DNA from: Homalodisca vitripennis
Taxonomy: Eukaryota; Arthropoda; Insecta; Hemiptera; Cicadellidae
Assembly: GCF_021130785.1 (NCBI RefSeq)
Contig: NC_060213.1
Coordinates: 114,840,501-114,904,500 of the forward strand
Direction: 5' to 3'
Length of the DNA stretch: 64,000 nt
Below are positions 12,679 to 26,554 of the stretch, one piece after another. Positions within the stretch are counted from its first letter, which is position 1. Each line of letters begins with the position of its first letter. The position numbers and the translations under genes were made by a program. The notes below the pieces were generated by a model. It saw nothing but the letters and a program-made list of their open reading frames with translations. It ran no database searches and was not told the DNA's origin.

Positions 12679-15600
12679 TTAGTTTTGTATTTGCTAAACA
12701 TATACAAAACTCAGAATTAAACATGTAAAGGAAACTGATATTTCATAAACTGCTACTGTAGCGACCACTACTACGTCGTTTTGTCAGGATAAATGATAGA
12801 TACATTGAATGACTCTAAGGGATTATCACTAATAAACAAGCTCAATCATATTACAAGAAAATAAATTTAAAATAAATAGAAGTTTAGGAGTTCAAGAGTA
12901 GGAATGAAAACAGCAAGGTATTTTCATCACCGACACGTCTAAGATTTCACAAAAAATGGACTTATTTACTTTAATACTTAAAAGTCTAAGGCTTTTTATA
13001 TTAAACTAAAATTTAGTTTTTTTTGTCATTACCAAAATGTATGGACATATTAGTAAACGGTTTAGAATGGAATTACTCGCTAATACAATACAACTGCTTA
13101 GTATTAAATGTCAAACTCAGGTTGTGGAATGCTAGCATGCTCTTATTGCCGTCTCTACATACCCCCTCTTCCTGACACATGAGTATTGGAACTTCAGAGT
13201 CTTGTACTGAATTATATATGTTAAAAAGTTTAGGGATTATAATATTTCACTAAAATATTTAGCATACTATATGATATCTATAATATGTCTATTAGTATTC
13301 AATGTCATTATTGCGTACAACAAACAAGGACCTCGTAAAAACAAAATGTGATGATTATTTCGAGGTAGGGACAATAGTTATGTGTTGTTTATAATTCTCC
13401 CAGTAAAAATTGTTTACACTAATAAATAAATTTTATTTCTAACGATACAAGGTAAAAATAACATCGCCTTAATATTGATGAACGTTTTTAATTATTTAAA
13501 AGCTTTGTTATTAAGAGAATTTAGAGCATAAATGGTAAAATATTATTCTTTACTTTACTTTCCAATTAACCGTTGAAATCAAAAAAGATGCACACATAAA
13601 AAGTAACCCATTGTATCCCCTCAAGTTGTTGTTGGCTGAACTTTTCTTTGGTCATTTCGTTTAAGGTTCTGAAGAAAAGATCTTTCAACGAAACTAAAAC
13701 TATTAAAAGAACATACTGTGTTTTCTTCCTTTTTTTGTTGAAACCAATTTACTTGAAATGTTTAACTAACTATTATCTCGAAGTTAAACGTAGTTTCCTG
13801 AACTTTTATTTGAAATACAAGAGTTAGGCTAGAAGTAACTTTGAGATAACTATTTTAATAGTTACCAAATTTCTCTAATTTTTTACATAATTATCGTATA
13901 TGATTTGGTACGCGGAATCTACTAACAATGTGTTTCGATTCCATTTGGAAGTTTATACGATCAGCTGATATTCGTTATTACTATTTTAGCTTGTGTTATT
14001 TTAGGGACAATTTGAATCCAAATATAATTATTATAATTTAATTAAAGTTTTCAGTACTTTATTTTATAAATAAGTTTATAAAATGCTGTAAAAGTTATAC
14101 AATGATATGAGTGTAACTTGGCATTTATAATAGCCTTTTCGTAATGCTTGGTAATTCTCAAACAAAATATTTTTCTGAACATCTTTAAGCCTCAACGCAC
14201 AATTTGCTTCCTCCATAAATATGAAAATGTTTATCAATAATATTTAGTTTTTGTTACTGTTTTAATACTACGAATGGTTTTTGGTTGGAGAAGACAAATA
14301 TATCTTTGGTCTGAAAAAAATTAATCTTATTAAAGAAATACTATTTGGACCAAGATTCTTTTTTGAATTATTCTAATAAGAATATATCAAACGTATATTT
14401 AATTGGGTATCTTTGACATAGGCTAATCATTAAGCCTAAGTAACGTCTTTTTCCTATCCGTAACTGTAAAACTTGTAAGGTCGTTAAGTCTAGTTATATC
14501 GTTATTGTTGAACAAGAATTACATTTTCTTAGGTAGTATATAAAATACTAACCCATACACAATATCTCCCATGATAATGCTAATGGTTGTTTTACTTACA
14601 AAATATAACCGCTACCTCACATTGTCAAAGGACTTAACTTAAATATTGTATTGATCCTAGCCCATTGTCGGTGACCAAACTTTTCTTTAGCAACTGTTCA
14701 ACGTCATTTAAAGTTGAGAAGAAAATACCTTCCTCTAAACTTCGATCTCATGTTCAAGGAACACTATTTTTCACCGTACTAAATATTAGATAAACTACGA
14801 TGTTATATATTATGAAAGTATTCCTCTCAAAAAGGTACTTTTACAATCTCACGTATGTCAAAAGCATATTTGTTTTATATATTATTATAAACACTGCTAT
14901 GTGTTTATAACATTAAATTAAATAAGTGTTAGCTGATAGTTTTGTATTTATTACTAAACTTGGCATACACACCTAAAATTATTATTATTCTCCACAAATA
15001 TTCCTTGAACAAATTGAAAACCTATCAAATAATAAAGTTATCAACATATCTACCATTTAAAGTAGGCTATGCAACTGGAATAGCATAATAATTATGTGTT
15101 ATTATTTTTACAGGGTATATCATAATAGTTTATTTCAAAATATTAAAAAAGTTCTAAAATATATCAGCATTGGTCCATTTTTCATTGATTACAATTAAAA
15201 TTTTGCATACCCTTCAAAATTACACCAAAAGTTACTTGAATATAATATTTTAAGTGTGAATAACGAAAAGTGTATATTTTTATTCCATGACTTATTATAA
15301 AGAGTGAAGAAAATTTTAATAAAAACCTGTATCGGTGATATTTTTCGCACTCATTAGTATAAGGTAGGAGTACGCAAAACCACGTGTCGCATTACAGGGT
15401 TCACTAAGGTTCAATTGAAACATTAAAGTGTATTGCTCATTTAATATCTAGAAAATAGCTTTCACAGCCAGACCGAAAATAAATTGTGTCATACCTAACA
15501 AAATAAAAGAGATATTTTGACAGCTTAGTAAGCTTTGACGATGCACTGCTAAATTCTATTGTTGGACACGCAAAATCATAGAACTCTTTCTTGTTTATTT

Positions 15601-18087
15601 AGTTTATGCAGAATTCAAGTTTCCAGGTGATATTTTCTCCAGATGACTTTTCAGATGATAAATTTTCATTTTGTTCATGAGATTATTTTCATAATACTAT
15701 TTAAATAACAACAGTTATATAAATGGTAACACCAAGTCACATTAAATGATATTATATGTATTGGGATAACACGAGTAAAATATTAGATAGTAACATCTAT
15801 CTGTATGAGTATATTGTGTTTGTTTTAATATTTATTTATTATCCTATTTTCTAGTCGACAACATGGTTACCCATACGACGAATCGGTAAGTACTTGCAAG
15901 TGTCAATATTATACTAAAAAAAAATCAAATCTATACGTAAATTTTATTTCAAGATATTGTGCGGACAGCCAGAGAGACATACTGACAGAAATAATATGTT
16001 TTTAGCCTCAAGAGTGATAGGTTAACTAGCGCACGGCCAGTGATTTAAAGGCTAATCCTAAAACATTGTAATGGAACATTAAGACCTGATATTACCTGAG
16101 AACATCAAAGGTATACTTTCTTTAGACTGCATCATGGTTCAGGCAACAAGGAATAATTAAACCACAAGACATTGTCGTCCAAGACTATGATTGTCCGAAA
16201 ATACCCTAAAAATGCTAAATGACCAAATTGTCTTTGCTAAAAAATTATGAAATAATCACATGTGTGTCCTGGTTAAGGAAGTTATTAGTTTAAAATAAAA
16301 TTAATAAACAGTGGATCATAAACTTCGTTGATCGAGTCATATAAAAATTGTTTCTTTTTAAATAAATATATCGTTTTTATGGATATTCCATCAAATTAAC
16401 ACAAATGGAAGAATAAAACTTTTAATCAAGCAGATTGATCAGAGACATCACTGTATTAAATCTCATTTTTTTCTCAGAAATATGGAATATGATACTCCAG
16501 TGTGTACAATAAGTAGAGGGAGGTTATTTTGCAGTTATAACTTGCGGTGTATAAATTTTACAGTGTAACTAATATTTAAAATAATCTATTTCACACAAAA
16601 TCATAAACTATACCATTATTTTACAAAATCTAAGGTATTTCTAATCGTTTTCCAAATTTTCTATCGTATAAGCCTTCCCCGGACTTGAACGAATATTATA
16701 AAATCAATCAGCCAAATGGCTCAGTCATTCTTTAGATTACAGCTTGGACAAATATTTGGTGGTTAATGTTTACAATAAGATTATTAAAATACATGTGCAC
16801 ATTTTTGTGGACATATTGTTTGTAGGTAATGTAATTATTATTTATTTATGTCATGTTAATGTTAATAATTTCACATTATGAACCTCATTTTAGTTTTTTT
16901 TTTTTTTTATTTTGTACAAAATCTCATACATTTTATTACTTAACTTGAGGAAAATAATGTCTGATGAATTAATACCATAAAACTATCTGTTAAAAATAAT
17001 CCAAAACTGTCATACCATTTCTATATGATTTATATCCCTTAATTCTAATGGTATTTATACGGCTAGGCATAAGCCCTGCGATTATAGATATTATAATTGT
17101 ACAAATAGTGAAATTTATGAGGTGTAATAATTTTGAATTGTTGTACTTTTCAAGGTGAGTGTACGCAACACCGCGAGTCGTGCAACAAGCTTCGCTGTGG
17201 TTGCATACAAACTATCAATTCTACTAAAGCTCTTTTCATGTTTTTAAATCTTTTTGTAAATCTACTAGTAGTTTCAACCAAGGCTTTGTCCGCAATTTCC
17301 TGTTTAAAACACGGACACCGCGGGCATTTTGATTTAAAATGAAATTCTAAACACTCCTAAAATAAGTTTCAGTTATGAAAGAGATTTAGGTTAAATAATA
17401 GTGGTTTGGGAGTCATGAGTAAAGTTTTTAAAAAGTAAGTAATATTTTACTACTTTAACCACTGAAGAGGAATTCTAACGTAGAATGCTGTTTGTAAACG
17501 GAAGTAGTCACATTCTAGTTGATATTCAGCCAGTGTTCATTGCTAACAGCTTGAGATGATAATCAATATTACTTACGGCACTTATTTTTGTCTATGCATG
17601 TGTTTGTATGAGCACTTCTTATTTGAAAAAAATATATTTTAGACGCAAAGGTTATTTTACATATAGATTTTTTATGAAAGTTCCTATGTTAAATCTCATA
17701 TTACAAATATTTTAGCCAACGCTCAGCTAAAACCCAAGAAGTAACATTTGATACCATTGAACTTGATGTCACCTGATGAGAAGCAGATTTATAGAAAATT
17801 TCAAATCAGTCAGTTCTCAAGTTTCCAAGTGACAGCCAGGCAGAGTGTACTAAAACATATCCAGTTCCTCAAGTCATAGGTTTCACTAACGTTCAGCCAA
17901 TTATTCGATTGCGTCGTGTCAGTTTATAGAGACATTTATGTATTAGTAACATATTATAGTTCTTATACTATAACAGTTGTCCACTACCATATGTGAACAG
18001 TTTTTTTAAATATAAAATTTAGGCACAATAAAAGCAACTAAAATATAACGTCTTAACAGTAGAGTTTATATTTTAAACATTTTTTGC
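12679..18087. other. AT-rich intergenic stretch, no gene seen
   Basis: No gene is supported. A poly-T tract lies at 16894-16908. A short tRNA-like B-box near 16670 lacks supporting structure. The open frame at 17133-17342 contains several cysteines but no recognisable domain. Confidence 0.5.
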
Positions 18088-18288
18088 TAGGGGTTAGCCG
18101 ATTTCCTTGGAAACCTTATTATGCCCGTCCTCATGGGCCACTGGCCTGTAAGAGGATATTTTAAAACAGAATAAGGGGGAGAATCTATAGAATACAAGTT
18201 TGATGGTACTAATAAATATGCAACGGTTACAGACAGGATTTGAATCGGTGCAACCCAATGTCTTATACCGCTTGGCCATCGGCACTCT
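18088..18288 (-). mobile_element. tRNA-derived SINE
   Basis: Read on the minus strand from 18288, the sequence starts like a tRNA gene. An A-box TGGCCAAGCGG lies at 18278-18268 and a B-box-like GATTCAAATCC at 18246-18236, about 32 bases apart, which is the normal spacing for an internal RNA polymerase III promoter. The anticodon region does not fold into a normal tRNA. About 150 bases of non-tRNA body follow, including CCAGTGGCCCATGAGGAC. This head-plus-body layout is that of a SINE. I could not find clear target-site duplications. Two overlapping minus-strand frames across it are chance translations. Confidence 0.65.
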
Positions 18289-18402
18289 GAAATCTCCAAA
18301 TGTTATTTTTCCCTTGGATGTGTAATAAAAATTGTCTAAGTCTACTAAGGATATCACATTTCAAATACTATGTTAACAGTTAGTCACTGACAATGCCTAA
18401 TA

Positions 18403-18684
18403 TTACGGCATGACGTCATCGTGAATTCCATATCGTATTACTGCATAAATATCATCATGTATAAAAATATGACAACGTATGAATATTCCACATTTTCTAT
18501 CGAGGATTAATGCAAAATGTAAATCTATAGCTACATCTGTAACTATCTCACGAGGTAAAATTGCGATTTCATCATTATACAGTAAGTTACTCATAACACC
18601 AATGTTGATAAGCTTAGTAGCATGGCTTGCACCATCACTCATTGTTGCTTTCATACAAAGTTCTTTCCATATAGTTGGGGAACA
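18403..18684 (-). CDS. Candidate exon of an unrecognised protein
   Basis: A minus-strand frame of 98 codons (to 18699) ends at TAA at 18403. A good 3' splice site precedes it: a T-rich tract followed by CTGTCAG, with the exon beginning near 18684 at CSPTIWKELC. The translation has balanced, non-low-complexity composition (for example SDGASHATKLINIGVM and LPREIVTDVAIDLHF), unlike the AT-driven frames elsewhere. I do not recognise the family. It may be a terminal exon or may use a weak donor (GCA|GTAATA) inside the frame. It could also be part of an old mobile element, since a SINE lies just downstream. An overlapping plus-strand frame looks like its shadow. Confidence 0.3.
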   Translation of the reverse strand, partial: CSPTIWKELCMKATMSDGASHATKLINIGVMSNLLYNDEIAILPREIVTDVAIDLHFALILDRKCGIFIRCHIFIHDDIYAVIRYGIHDDVMP

Positions 18685-18699
18685 CTGACAGATAGACAT

Positions 18700-21600
18700 A
18701 TATAAGAAAAATTGTTTCCCGCTCTTAGAGTTAGAGTAAGCACAAATACATACATAAAAATAAAACGTGTTTTACGAAACAAAATGTTATTCCATTATGG
18801 CAATACGTATGGTTTTTGTAATGAAAAGTTCACATTAATAGAATCATGAACGGATGAAATTATCAATATGATGATGATTTTGTTAATCGTTTCGTTTACA
18901 TGAGTCGAAGCTGCGTAATGTTATTTAACATTCACTAATTTATACCTTTCCTTGATTTCCCCTGTGGCATTACTGTGACTCATCTCTATTATAAATCTAA
19001 ACTCCAAAGAAACATGGATTTATTGATTTTGTATTATACATCCATTGTTTCTAAACATATAAAAACAACGCTTTGGCAATAAAACATCAACAGAAATATA
19101 AAACATTGACAAAACTATATTTTGTATTACAGGTCATATCGTAAGGAAAAATAATGCTAGTTGAGCATTTTTAATAATTATAGAGTTTATTCTTAACTCA
19201 ACATACGAAAGTAACTTTTATTTCATAAGAGTAACGCCGGTATAAAAACCAACTTGAATTTAATAAATTTGATCAATATTTTTAAGTGGTATCCATAACT
19301 CTTGAAGTTGGAAAAATGTATACAGTGAATATAGTTTCAATTGCGGGTTAATACATGTTTTAGGGTAAGATAAGTTCATAATAAGATAAGTTCCGTTCTA
19401 TACATTGTAAGAGCCCAGGCAATTCACGTGATCATTTTTGATCATACTCTATGAAAAACGGATCTTGATCTTAGCATCGATCTATAAAAATGCGTCTTAA
19501 TATATATAGGGAAATTGATCATAAAAATACATTTAGAACACGATTTTTGAAATTAGTTTTAATTCCATGGCTCTGACAGTTTTATGATTTATAAAGAGTG
19601 TCTCCGACAATTAGTATTGTTCAGAATGTGTTACGGCTCTTTCCAAATATCCGTTTCAAAGTATCGGCCAAATTGATTTTATAATTAATATTTAATTAAT
19701 TTTTTAATGTACGTATAAAGAGCAAATTTTAATGTATAGACTATTTCCTGTATGACTATAAATATCGAAATATCAAACGCAGTATATCAGAAAAAGCGAC
19801 CATTACTTTGATACATTGCTGAGAGCTTGCATTCCACATAGATAAGACGGCCGCACCGCTCCACTAGTCTGACTATCGGACCAAACATGTTATAGTAAGA
19901 TCTGATACCGGCTCTTCTCTCTTATCTTTTCAAACCTCGATCAACAAATCAACCTTGTAGGACTGAAAGAAGCTTTTAAAATATATTAAAATGATGTATT
20001 CACATTCGAAAAACACTGTAGTGAAATATAAGATGTTAGATTGGATTACAAAAAGCAAAAACCAATACTTTTTTGAATTCTAATGCTTAATTTAGTAACA
20101 AAAACAAAAAACTTTCTTATTTATTGTAGTGTTTGTTCCTAAATAAGCAACTTGTTAGAGTATATCGTTTAGTTGTATCAATATTATTTGAAAATAATTC
20201 GGAAAGGTTACCAGATAGTAGCTAATAATTTTTGTATATTGGTATTGAACACATTTTTTAGTACAATTGAATAGGCTTCCAAGAACTTTGGCATTAGAGG
20301 TCTTAAATGGTAGCCAATTAAAAAAATATACCATGCAATTTTTACTGTCTTGTCAACAATATCAATACCCATTTTAGTGTTGCAGCTTCAAAATTATCTT
20401 ACAATATAGTATTTTTAGAAATTTTTTGGAACTAAAAGGGGTTTTACATAACATGTTCTATTTGGTTTGTTTCTTATTTTTAGGTTCGGAATAATTTATG
20501 AAATATGTTACACAATTACGTGTTGCCCATGTTTATATTATAAGCTTGCAAAAACGCTCCGTCGCTTTTTTCTGTAAATCAATACGATTGATTTTGTTTT
20601 ACAACATATGTAATAGAATGTATCTGGAATTTGAGAATATACAGTTTGGGGTAAATTCTATATTTCACAAAAGACAAACATTTCCTTTAGAAGAGAAATC
20701 GAGATGCTTGCCAGTTTATCCCTGTTGGTATTTCAACGGGGTTTATTGGATTACGTGAGACGCTTATTACCTTATTACGCTTATTAGAGAAGAAATTACC
20801 CGAAGCTACTGAGACATTCTAATTGATACCGGATATTACACATATTCAGTTCTAGATATTACCACTTCACTTGATGTCATCTCCATACTGGTTCAGAATA
20901 TTCTCTTCTTTATTGACAGATTTTCATAAGTATCCACATAACCATACATTATATACTCCCTTTACGAAAGATAATATAACTAAGTAAGTATAAATTATAA
21001 TTTTTCTTAAATTGCGAAAGTGAAAAACAACATCCAATAAATAAAAGTTGTATAAGACTATCGCATGATTAATTATTTTAGTGCAAATTTCTAAGCGTGA
21101 AACTAAATCTAGGGATATAAATTCTATTTCTTTACGTACAAAATCACTAGTAATTACACAGAAAATGAACTTAAGGAATTTTAAGTAGTGTTTGAACTTT
21201 TTATTTTATTACAAGATACAGTAAGATATTTATTGCAATACAACCTTTACAAAAGATTTATAATTATTTATCGATTCTTTCATTACAAAAATTATTATAA
21301 CATTATGTGTAAATAATTAAATATTTTAATTAACTTATGTCAATCACTAGTTCACCTAGTATTTAGTTTTTAATAGATTTAAAATATTGTCTACATTTAG
21401 ATGATGAATATTTTTTACAAGATCTTTGTTTATTACTTCCACTCCTAAGACTTTACTACAGACCGTTCGGACGATATATAGGAAGAAAACTGATGAATGA
21501 AATTGAAATCTTGCTTGAAGTTTTAATTATACGTAGTTAAAACAGGGTTAATTATAAAAAATGTTAATCCATGGTTTTTAGTTATGAATTAAAAAATATT

Positions 21601-24600
21601 TTTACTTTAACAATCGTTTGCATTTTGAAAGAAGAATTTTTAATGCTACTTGATTTATAGGCAGGGAAAATTGTGTTCTATGAAGTTCAAAGTTTCACTA
21701 GATTTGTAGGAGAGCAATACAAAATAGTCTTATATCGTTATTACTGTTAACAATGATGCCATTTATACAGATAAAAATGCTCATAGTAAAAGGGATACAA
21801 ATCTCGACAATTTTCAAGTGGGACAACTAATGGCCAAGTTATGGGACCACGTCATTTATAAATCTTGTTTATAAAATATTTTAGAACATAAATTTGTTTA
21901 ACAAATTAGTTATTAATCCCTAAATGTTATGCTAAGTACTAATCTCAAGTGCAACTGGACTAATTTGGATAGTTAAAGTATAATCGTTGAAATCCAATAT
22001 AAATTGCTTTCAGTAAAAGTTTGAATATTATCTAGACAGTCGTTGAATAGTAGTGTACAAATATAAATACAAAGTTATCCTATAACATTTATTACAGATT
22101 GTGCCAATGAATAATTAAAAAATAATATTCATTTGAAATCATTATTTTTTATAAATAGGCCCTACTATCTAATAATATTTACACAATCCATCAAGGAATG
22201 TGTCCCATAGTACTCGCATATAATTCTTAATGAACATATTTGTTTCACTAATATTAATATATTTGTATTATTTAGAAAAATTATACCCACATATCCCTCT
22301 AAAATCAATAGAATGGGTATCATTTATTCTGTTTGACGCAGAAATTTGTATAACCAATATTATAATATAATATCCATTTCATATAAAAACATCAGGAAAG
22401 AAGAGAGAATGCCTATATTTGGAGAATGAAGCTAAATGGAACGAATTTTCTTGTATTAATCTGATAGAAAGTTTTACGCAGACTTTGTATGTTAATAATG
22501 TACAAAAAATAAAAACTTTATTTTGCCAAAAACGTTTACTTCATCAATGAAATCATCTATATAATATGTAACACATGAAGACATGAAATTTCAATCATAG
22601 CCTTTTTGTTATTCAAAATATTCTCCATGACAAAATAGTAAGTCTTAATATTATATATATTGAACAAATTAACCTCAGGAATTTAAAATCAATAAAAACA
22701 ATTTATAAAAATAAAATTATAAAGCATTAATTGAAGGAAATTTACCGTAAGACATGAACTATTTAAAATAATTCAATATTGAAACCTGCAATAATAATAC
22801 ACACTACTTTCAAGTTATGCATTGTGTAAACATCTTCAGCTGTAAATTATGGTGCACAATACAAAAGAAAAAGATATATGTAGATTTAAAGAGCTGACCT
22901 TTTTCTCTGTAATTATATATTAAATAATTATATATTTAAATGATATTTATTATCCTAAATTTTATAAAATTACCTCATAACCTAAATCCTGAAGTAAAAC
23001 TTATTTAGAGCTATAAAAAACTAATTGTAACTAAAAAAAGTCAAAGAGCTTCACCTTTCAACACGTGTTATCTCTATAACATGGATTCTGGAATTTGTTA
23101 GCTAAATATTCTTGGAAATTCTCTTAATGGTTTTTATAATATTCCTTTATATATATATATATATAGGTTTAATATACAATTTGGCTCTTAAGCTTTTGTT
23201 TGCTAGGCAACATCTCGCAGTTCTATTTTATAATATAAAACAAATTTTGTTATTCAAACCGAAATTTACACGCCTTGTAGAAATAGTATAAGGTGCAGTG
23301 TTGTAATTTCTTTTTATTCACGTTAGAAAGAGACTTGTTAACGTAGTGTGGATTATTAACGGATACTAGTAAAACTATCACTTAGCTATGATTTACAATT
23401 ACGAGAACAGCATGATATAAAACAGTGTGAAAAGAATGTTTTCCTACAATGTTGGTCATTTAACCCAAGGGTAGTAAGGAACATATCGAACTCATGATAA
23501 TTTTCATGATCACCATGTGTAGAATGTTGCACCATGACGTAACCTGATTAGCCAAGGTGCTGGCACAGGTGTTTCTTCCAAAGATCGTTATGTAATTTAG
23601 GGTTGATAGGCAGCACTTCCTATCCAAAGAAGTTAAAACACATTTACTTTATATTAACTTAACATTTTTTCTTCAATTGATTTTGAAATTGCGTAATCCT
23701 ACTTCCAATGTCCATGTCTACTTATAAAAGCTATAATACCTTTACTAGACTTTGTGCCCTAGATTCAGCGAAGCTATCTTCCTAGAAGCTAAAAAAAACT
23801 CAATTATGATTGCCTGTTTATCTCTTTGTCTGTCAGCACTATATTTCGTAAACTGACAGAGTTTTTATTTATATCACACTTGTAGTTACATAAGAATGTT
23901 GCTGGTAGATTTAAATAGATCGGAGTATGATCAATAAAAATTTGATATCATTATATGAATTCAAAATTTTATCCTACTAAAAAAACCAAATAAAAGGGAT
24001 TAGGAACGTATTTTTGTTCTTTAAAATAAAAATTATCTGACACATAATGAACTGTTAAAAAAACTTGATTCATTAAACATATTAATAATTCAAAACTAAG
24101 TGATAATAATAACCTTTTCACCTTTATTTAAATATCCTGTTTAATTTAATTTTTATTCAAGCATTGAACTATAATGAACACTACAATGTTACTATAAGCA
24201 CTTATACCATATATTTCATATTAATATAATAAAATACGATTTATTAAAATAATTTTCTTTATGCGTCTACAAAATGATGTTTTAGGCGCCACTATTTAAC
24301 AGCGTTTCAATTCAATGTCCTACTATATTATAGTAAGTCGAAATAAATTTAATAGTTTAGATAGATTAAACATAGTCACTTTACAGTTAAAATTAATTGT
24401 AAATAACTTTACTTTATTATCACCTCTCTCATTAAGTCTTCGTAAGTGTAAAATATAACTTAGTAATGGAGGCAATAAATAATTATAGAGACGAAATTTC
24501 TATTCATATGAAAATATATATTTAGCAACCGAATCGACATAAATATATTAAGGAAAAATGTATAAAAAGGTAAAAGTGGCTCAAATACGACTAGAAAAGA

Positions 24601-24870
24601 GAAGAAAATTAAATGTAATAAATAGTTTTTAAACCTGCGCCTACACGCAAATCAGCTTTTCTGTCCTTAATATTGCTTAATTTCACGATCTGCCTGGACT
24701 AAATTAACGAAATATGTTCAATTACTTCTAGAAAAAATGTCATAAACTTTTGCTTGAATTACATCATAATTTTTATTTTTATTATTTACCTCTTAATCTC
24801 AGTTAAATGGAGGCTAATGCAACAGTCGTCACATGGATAACAATCATAAAACTATTACAGGCACACAAAC
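18700..24870. other. AT-rich intergenic stretch, no gene seen
   Basis: More than 6 kb with no supportable gene. The 86-codon frame at 20498-20758 has no motif. A short AT hairpin (AAAAAATAAT with ATTATTTTTT) lies near 22117-22150, and a short TA run at about 23150-23164. Confidence 0.5.
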
Positions 24871-24955
24871 CTGAAATGGTTCAATCGGAACTAGCACATT
24901 CACCCGGCAAGTGAGAGATCCGGGTTCGAGACCCGGAGGAGCGAGTACTTTTTGC
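24871..24955 (+). mobile_element. tRNA-like pol III unit, probable SINE head
   Basis: An A-box-like TGGTTCAATCG (24877-24887) and a perfect B-box GGTTCGAGACC (24923-24933) are present. The B-box sits in a full T-arm, CCGGG-TTCGAGA-CCCGG. A five-base-pair anticodon-type stem with a seven-base loop CCGGCAA also forms, and TTTTT at 24949-24953 would terminate pol III. The 5' acceptor strand does not pair with the 3' one (AGGAGCG), and position 33 is C rather than T, so a working tRNA is unlikely. AT and GT microsatellite sequence follows, as in many SINE tails. A tRNA pseudogene is the alternative. Confidence 0.5.
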
Positions 24956-24975
24956 GATTCAATGTTTATTGAAAT

Positions 24976-25020
24976 TATATATATATATTTGAGTGTGTGT
25001 GTGTGTTTTTTTTGTGTGTA
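24976..25020. repeat. AT/GT microsatellite downstream of the tRNA-like unit
   Basis: A short TA run is followed by (GT)n and a poly-T tract. It directly follows the pol III unit and may be its tail. Confidence 0.8.
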
Positions 25021-25137
25021 ATAAAAGAATATCTACACTTATAACGTAAATAACTTTTATATTTTTGATAAAAATTTTATTTTAATTTTTATCTCTGAAA
25101 TGCACACTTTTTTTAAACTAAGAGTTCATATATTACA

Positions 25138-25195
25138 ATTTTATATTATATTATATTTATATTATATTATTTATATTTTATATTATATGTTCCTA
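25138..25195. repeat. Imperfect TATAT/TTATA repeat
   Basis: A purely A and T stretch is built from irregular TTATAT and TATTATA units. I see no gene between here and 26460. Confidence 0.8.
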
Positions 25196-26462
25196 TATTA
25201 CAAATTTCTTTTTTTTTATATATAACTAACTTTAATAAACAGCACTTTATTTTATTAAATTCTGGTATGAGTCACAATTAAACATGCTTAAAATAGTAAA
25301 ATAGTGCAATTAAAGCATATAGCTATATTTTTATCCATGATAGTAACAAGGAAAATCATACAATGAATACATTTGTAACCTGACGTGTGATACTGGGTTT
25401 CGTAAGACCCGTAACATTCTATTACTGACTTCGATATTGTGTTGTCCCAGTGCATTTACAGTGTATTTGTTTATTTACGCGAAACAAAGTTCGGTGATAA
25501 TGTATTTGTGACTATGGGATATGGCTTATCGTCAGAAAAGCCTCAAACTCAGAATCACATTTCATAAATGAATACTGAACAATAAACCTGAAATGTTTTA
25601 TGATTTTATTGAGTTTCGGCGAAATTGTTTTGTCTGTCTGCCTATCTCTCAAGATTGAATATAAGTAATAGCTTAACATTAGTAGAACCACCATCGTGTT
25701 TGATGATGCCCATGTGGCGGATTATTTACATAGTATAAGACTGTTCAGAATATGTCCAAAACGATTTCGCATGTCTTGATTTTATGTATGAATCTTCATT
25801 TCTACATAGATTATAGTTACTTCTGTGAACATAACATTCTATCCTTGGGGTTTTACTGAACATTATTGAAACGTATCACTCAGTATTATGATGAAATTTC
25901 ATTTTATTCTGCCTGCAGCTTCAAACATAATGTCATCCATTATAAGGTTAAGTGATATTAATAAAAGTTCACAAATATAATTTCTTCAGTACTTTCCAAG
26001 TTTGGAAGTTCAACAGACTTTACCGTTTCATAATTATCATTGAAAATAATATTAACAAGCGGCAATTAACAGTACACAAACATACTCGGTGTTTAGCCAG
26101 CTTGTAAGGATAGGTAATGCCTTTAATTAGGCAACAGGTTTTATAAGTGTAATTATGACATTGCTAGAGAGGAAATTTAGTAATAGATTAGTTAAAATAG
26201 TCCATAGAGTTACAATAGATCAAAATACCAAGATATGTATAACAAGATAACAGTTCCTGTCCTTCATGACATTCCCATTTGAAACTTTCAAATGAATAGG
26301 TTAGAAAAATTTAAATTTCGAGAAATGTAATTTATATTAAACTATAAATACATATATCGGGATGGAAATATTTTCTTGAAATGCGTTTATATAAAACAGA
26401 ACTGCTGGCATTAAAAACACATCCTTGTCTATTACAATAAAAGATAGGATAAACAACTTGTT

Positions 26463-26504
26463 TATATATATATATATACACATCTATATTATTATATATA
26501 TATT

Positions 26505-26553
<49 letters not shown>
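26463..26553. repeat. (TA)n microsatellite
   Basis: Interrupted TA tracts lead into a pure run at 26511-26553. The minus-strand frame 26509-26727 ends in repeated tyrosine-isoleucine encoded by this tract and is not a credible gene. Confidence 0.95.

Positions 26554-26554
<1 letters not shown>

Noticed and set aside
16660..16740. tRNA-like sequence with GTTCAAGTCC on the minus strand
   Set aside because: The A-box is poor, the spacing is irregular and no cloverleaf forms.
17133..17342. Cysteine-containing plus-strand frame (GECTQHRESCNKLRCGC)
   Set aside because: The cysteine spacing fits no domain I recognise, a splice-donor-like GTGAGT lies at its beginning, and the rest is AT-driven.
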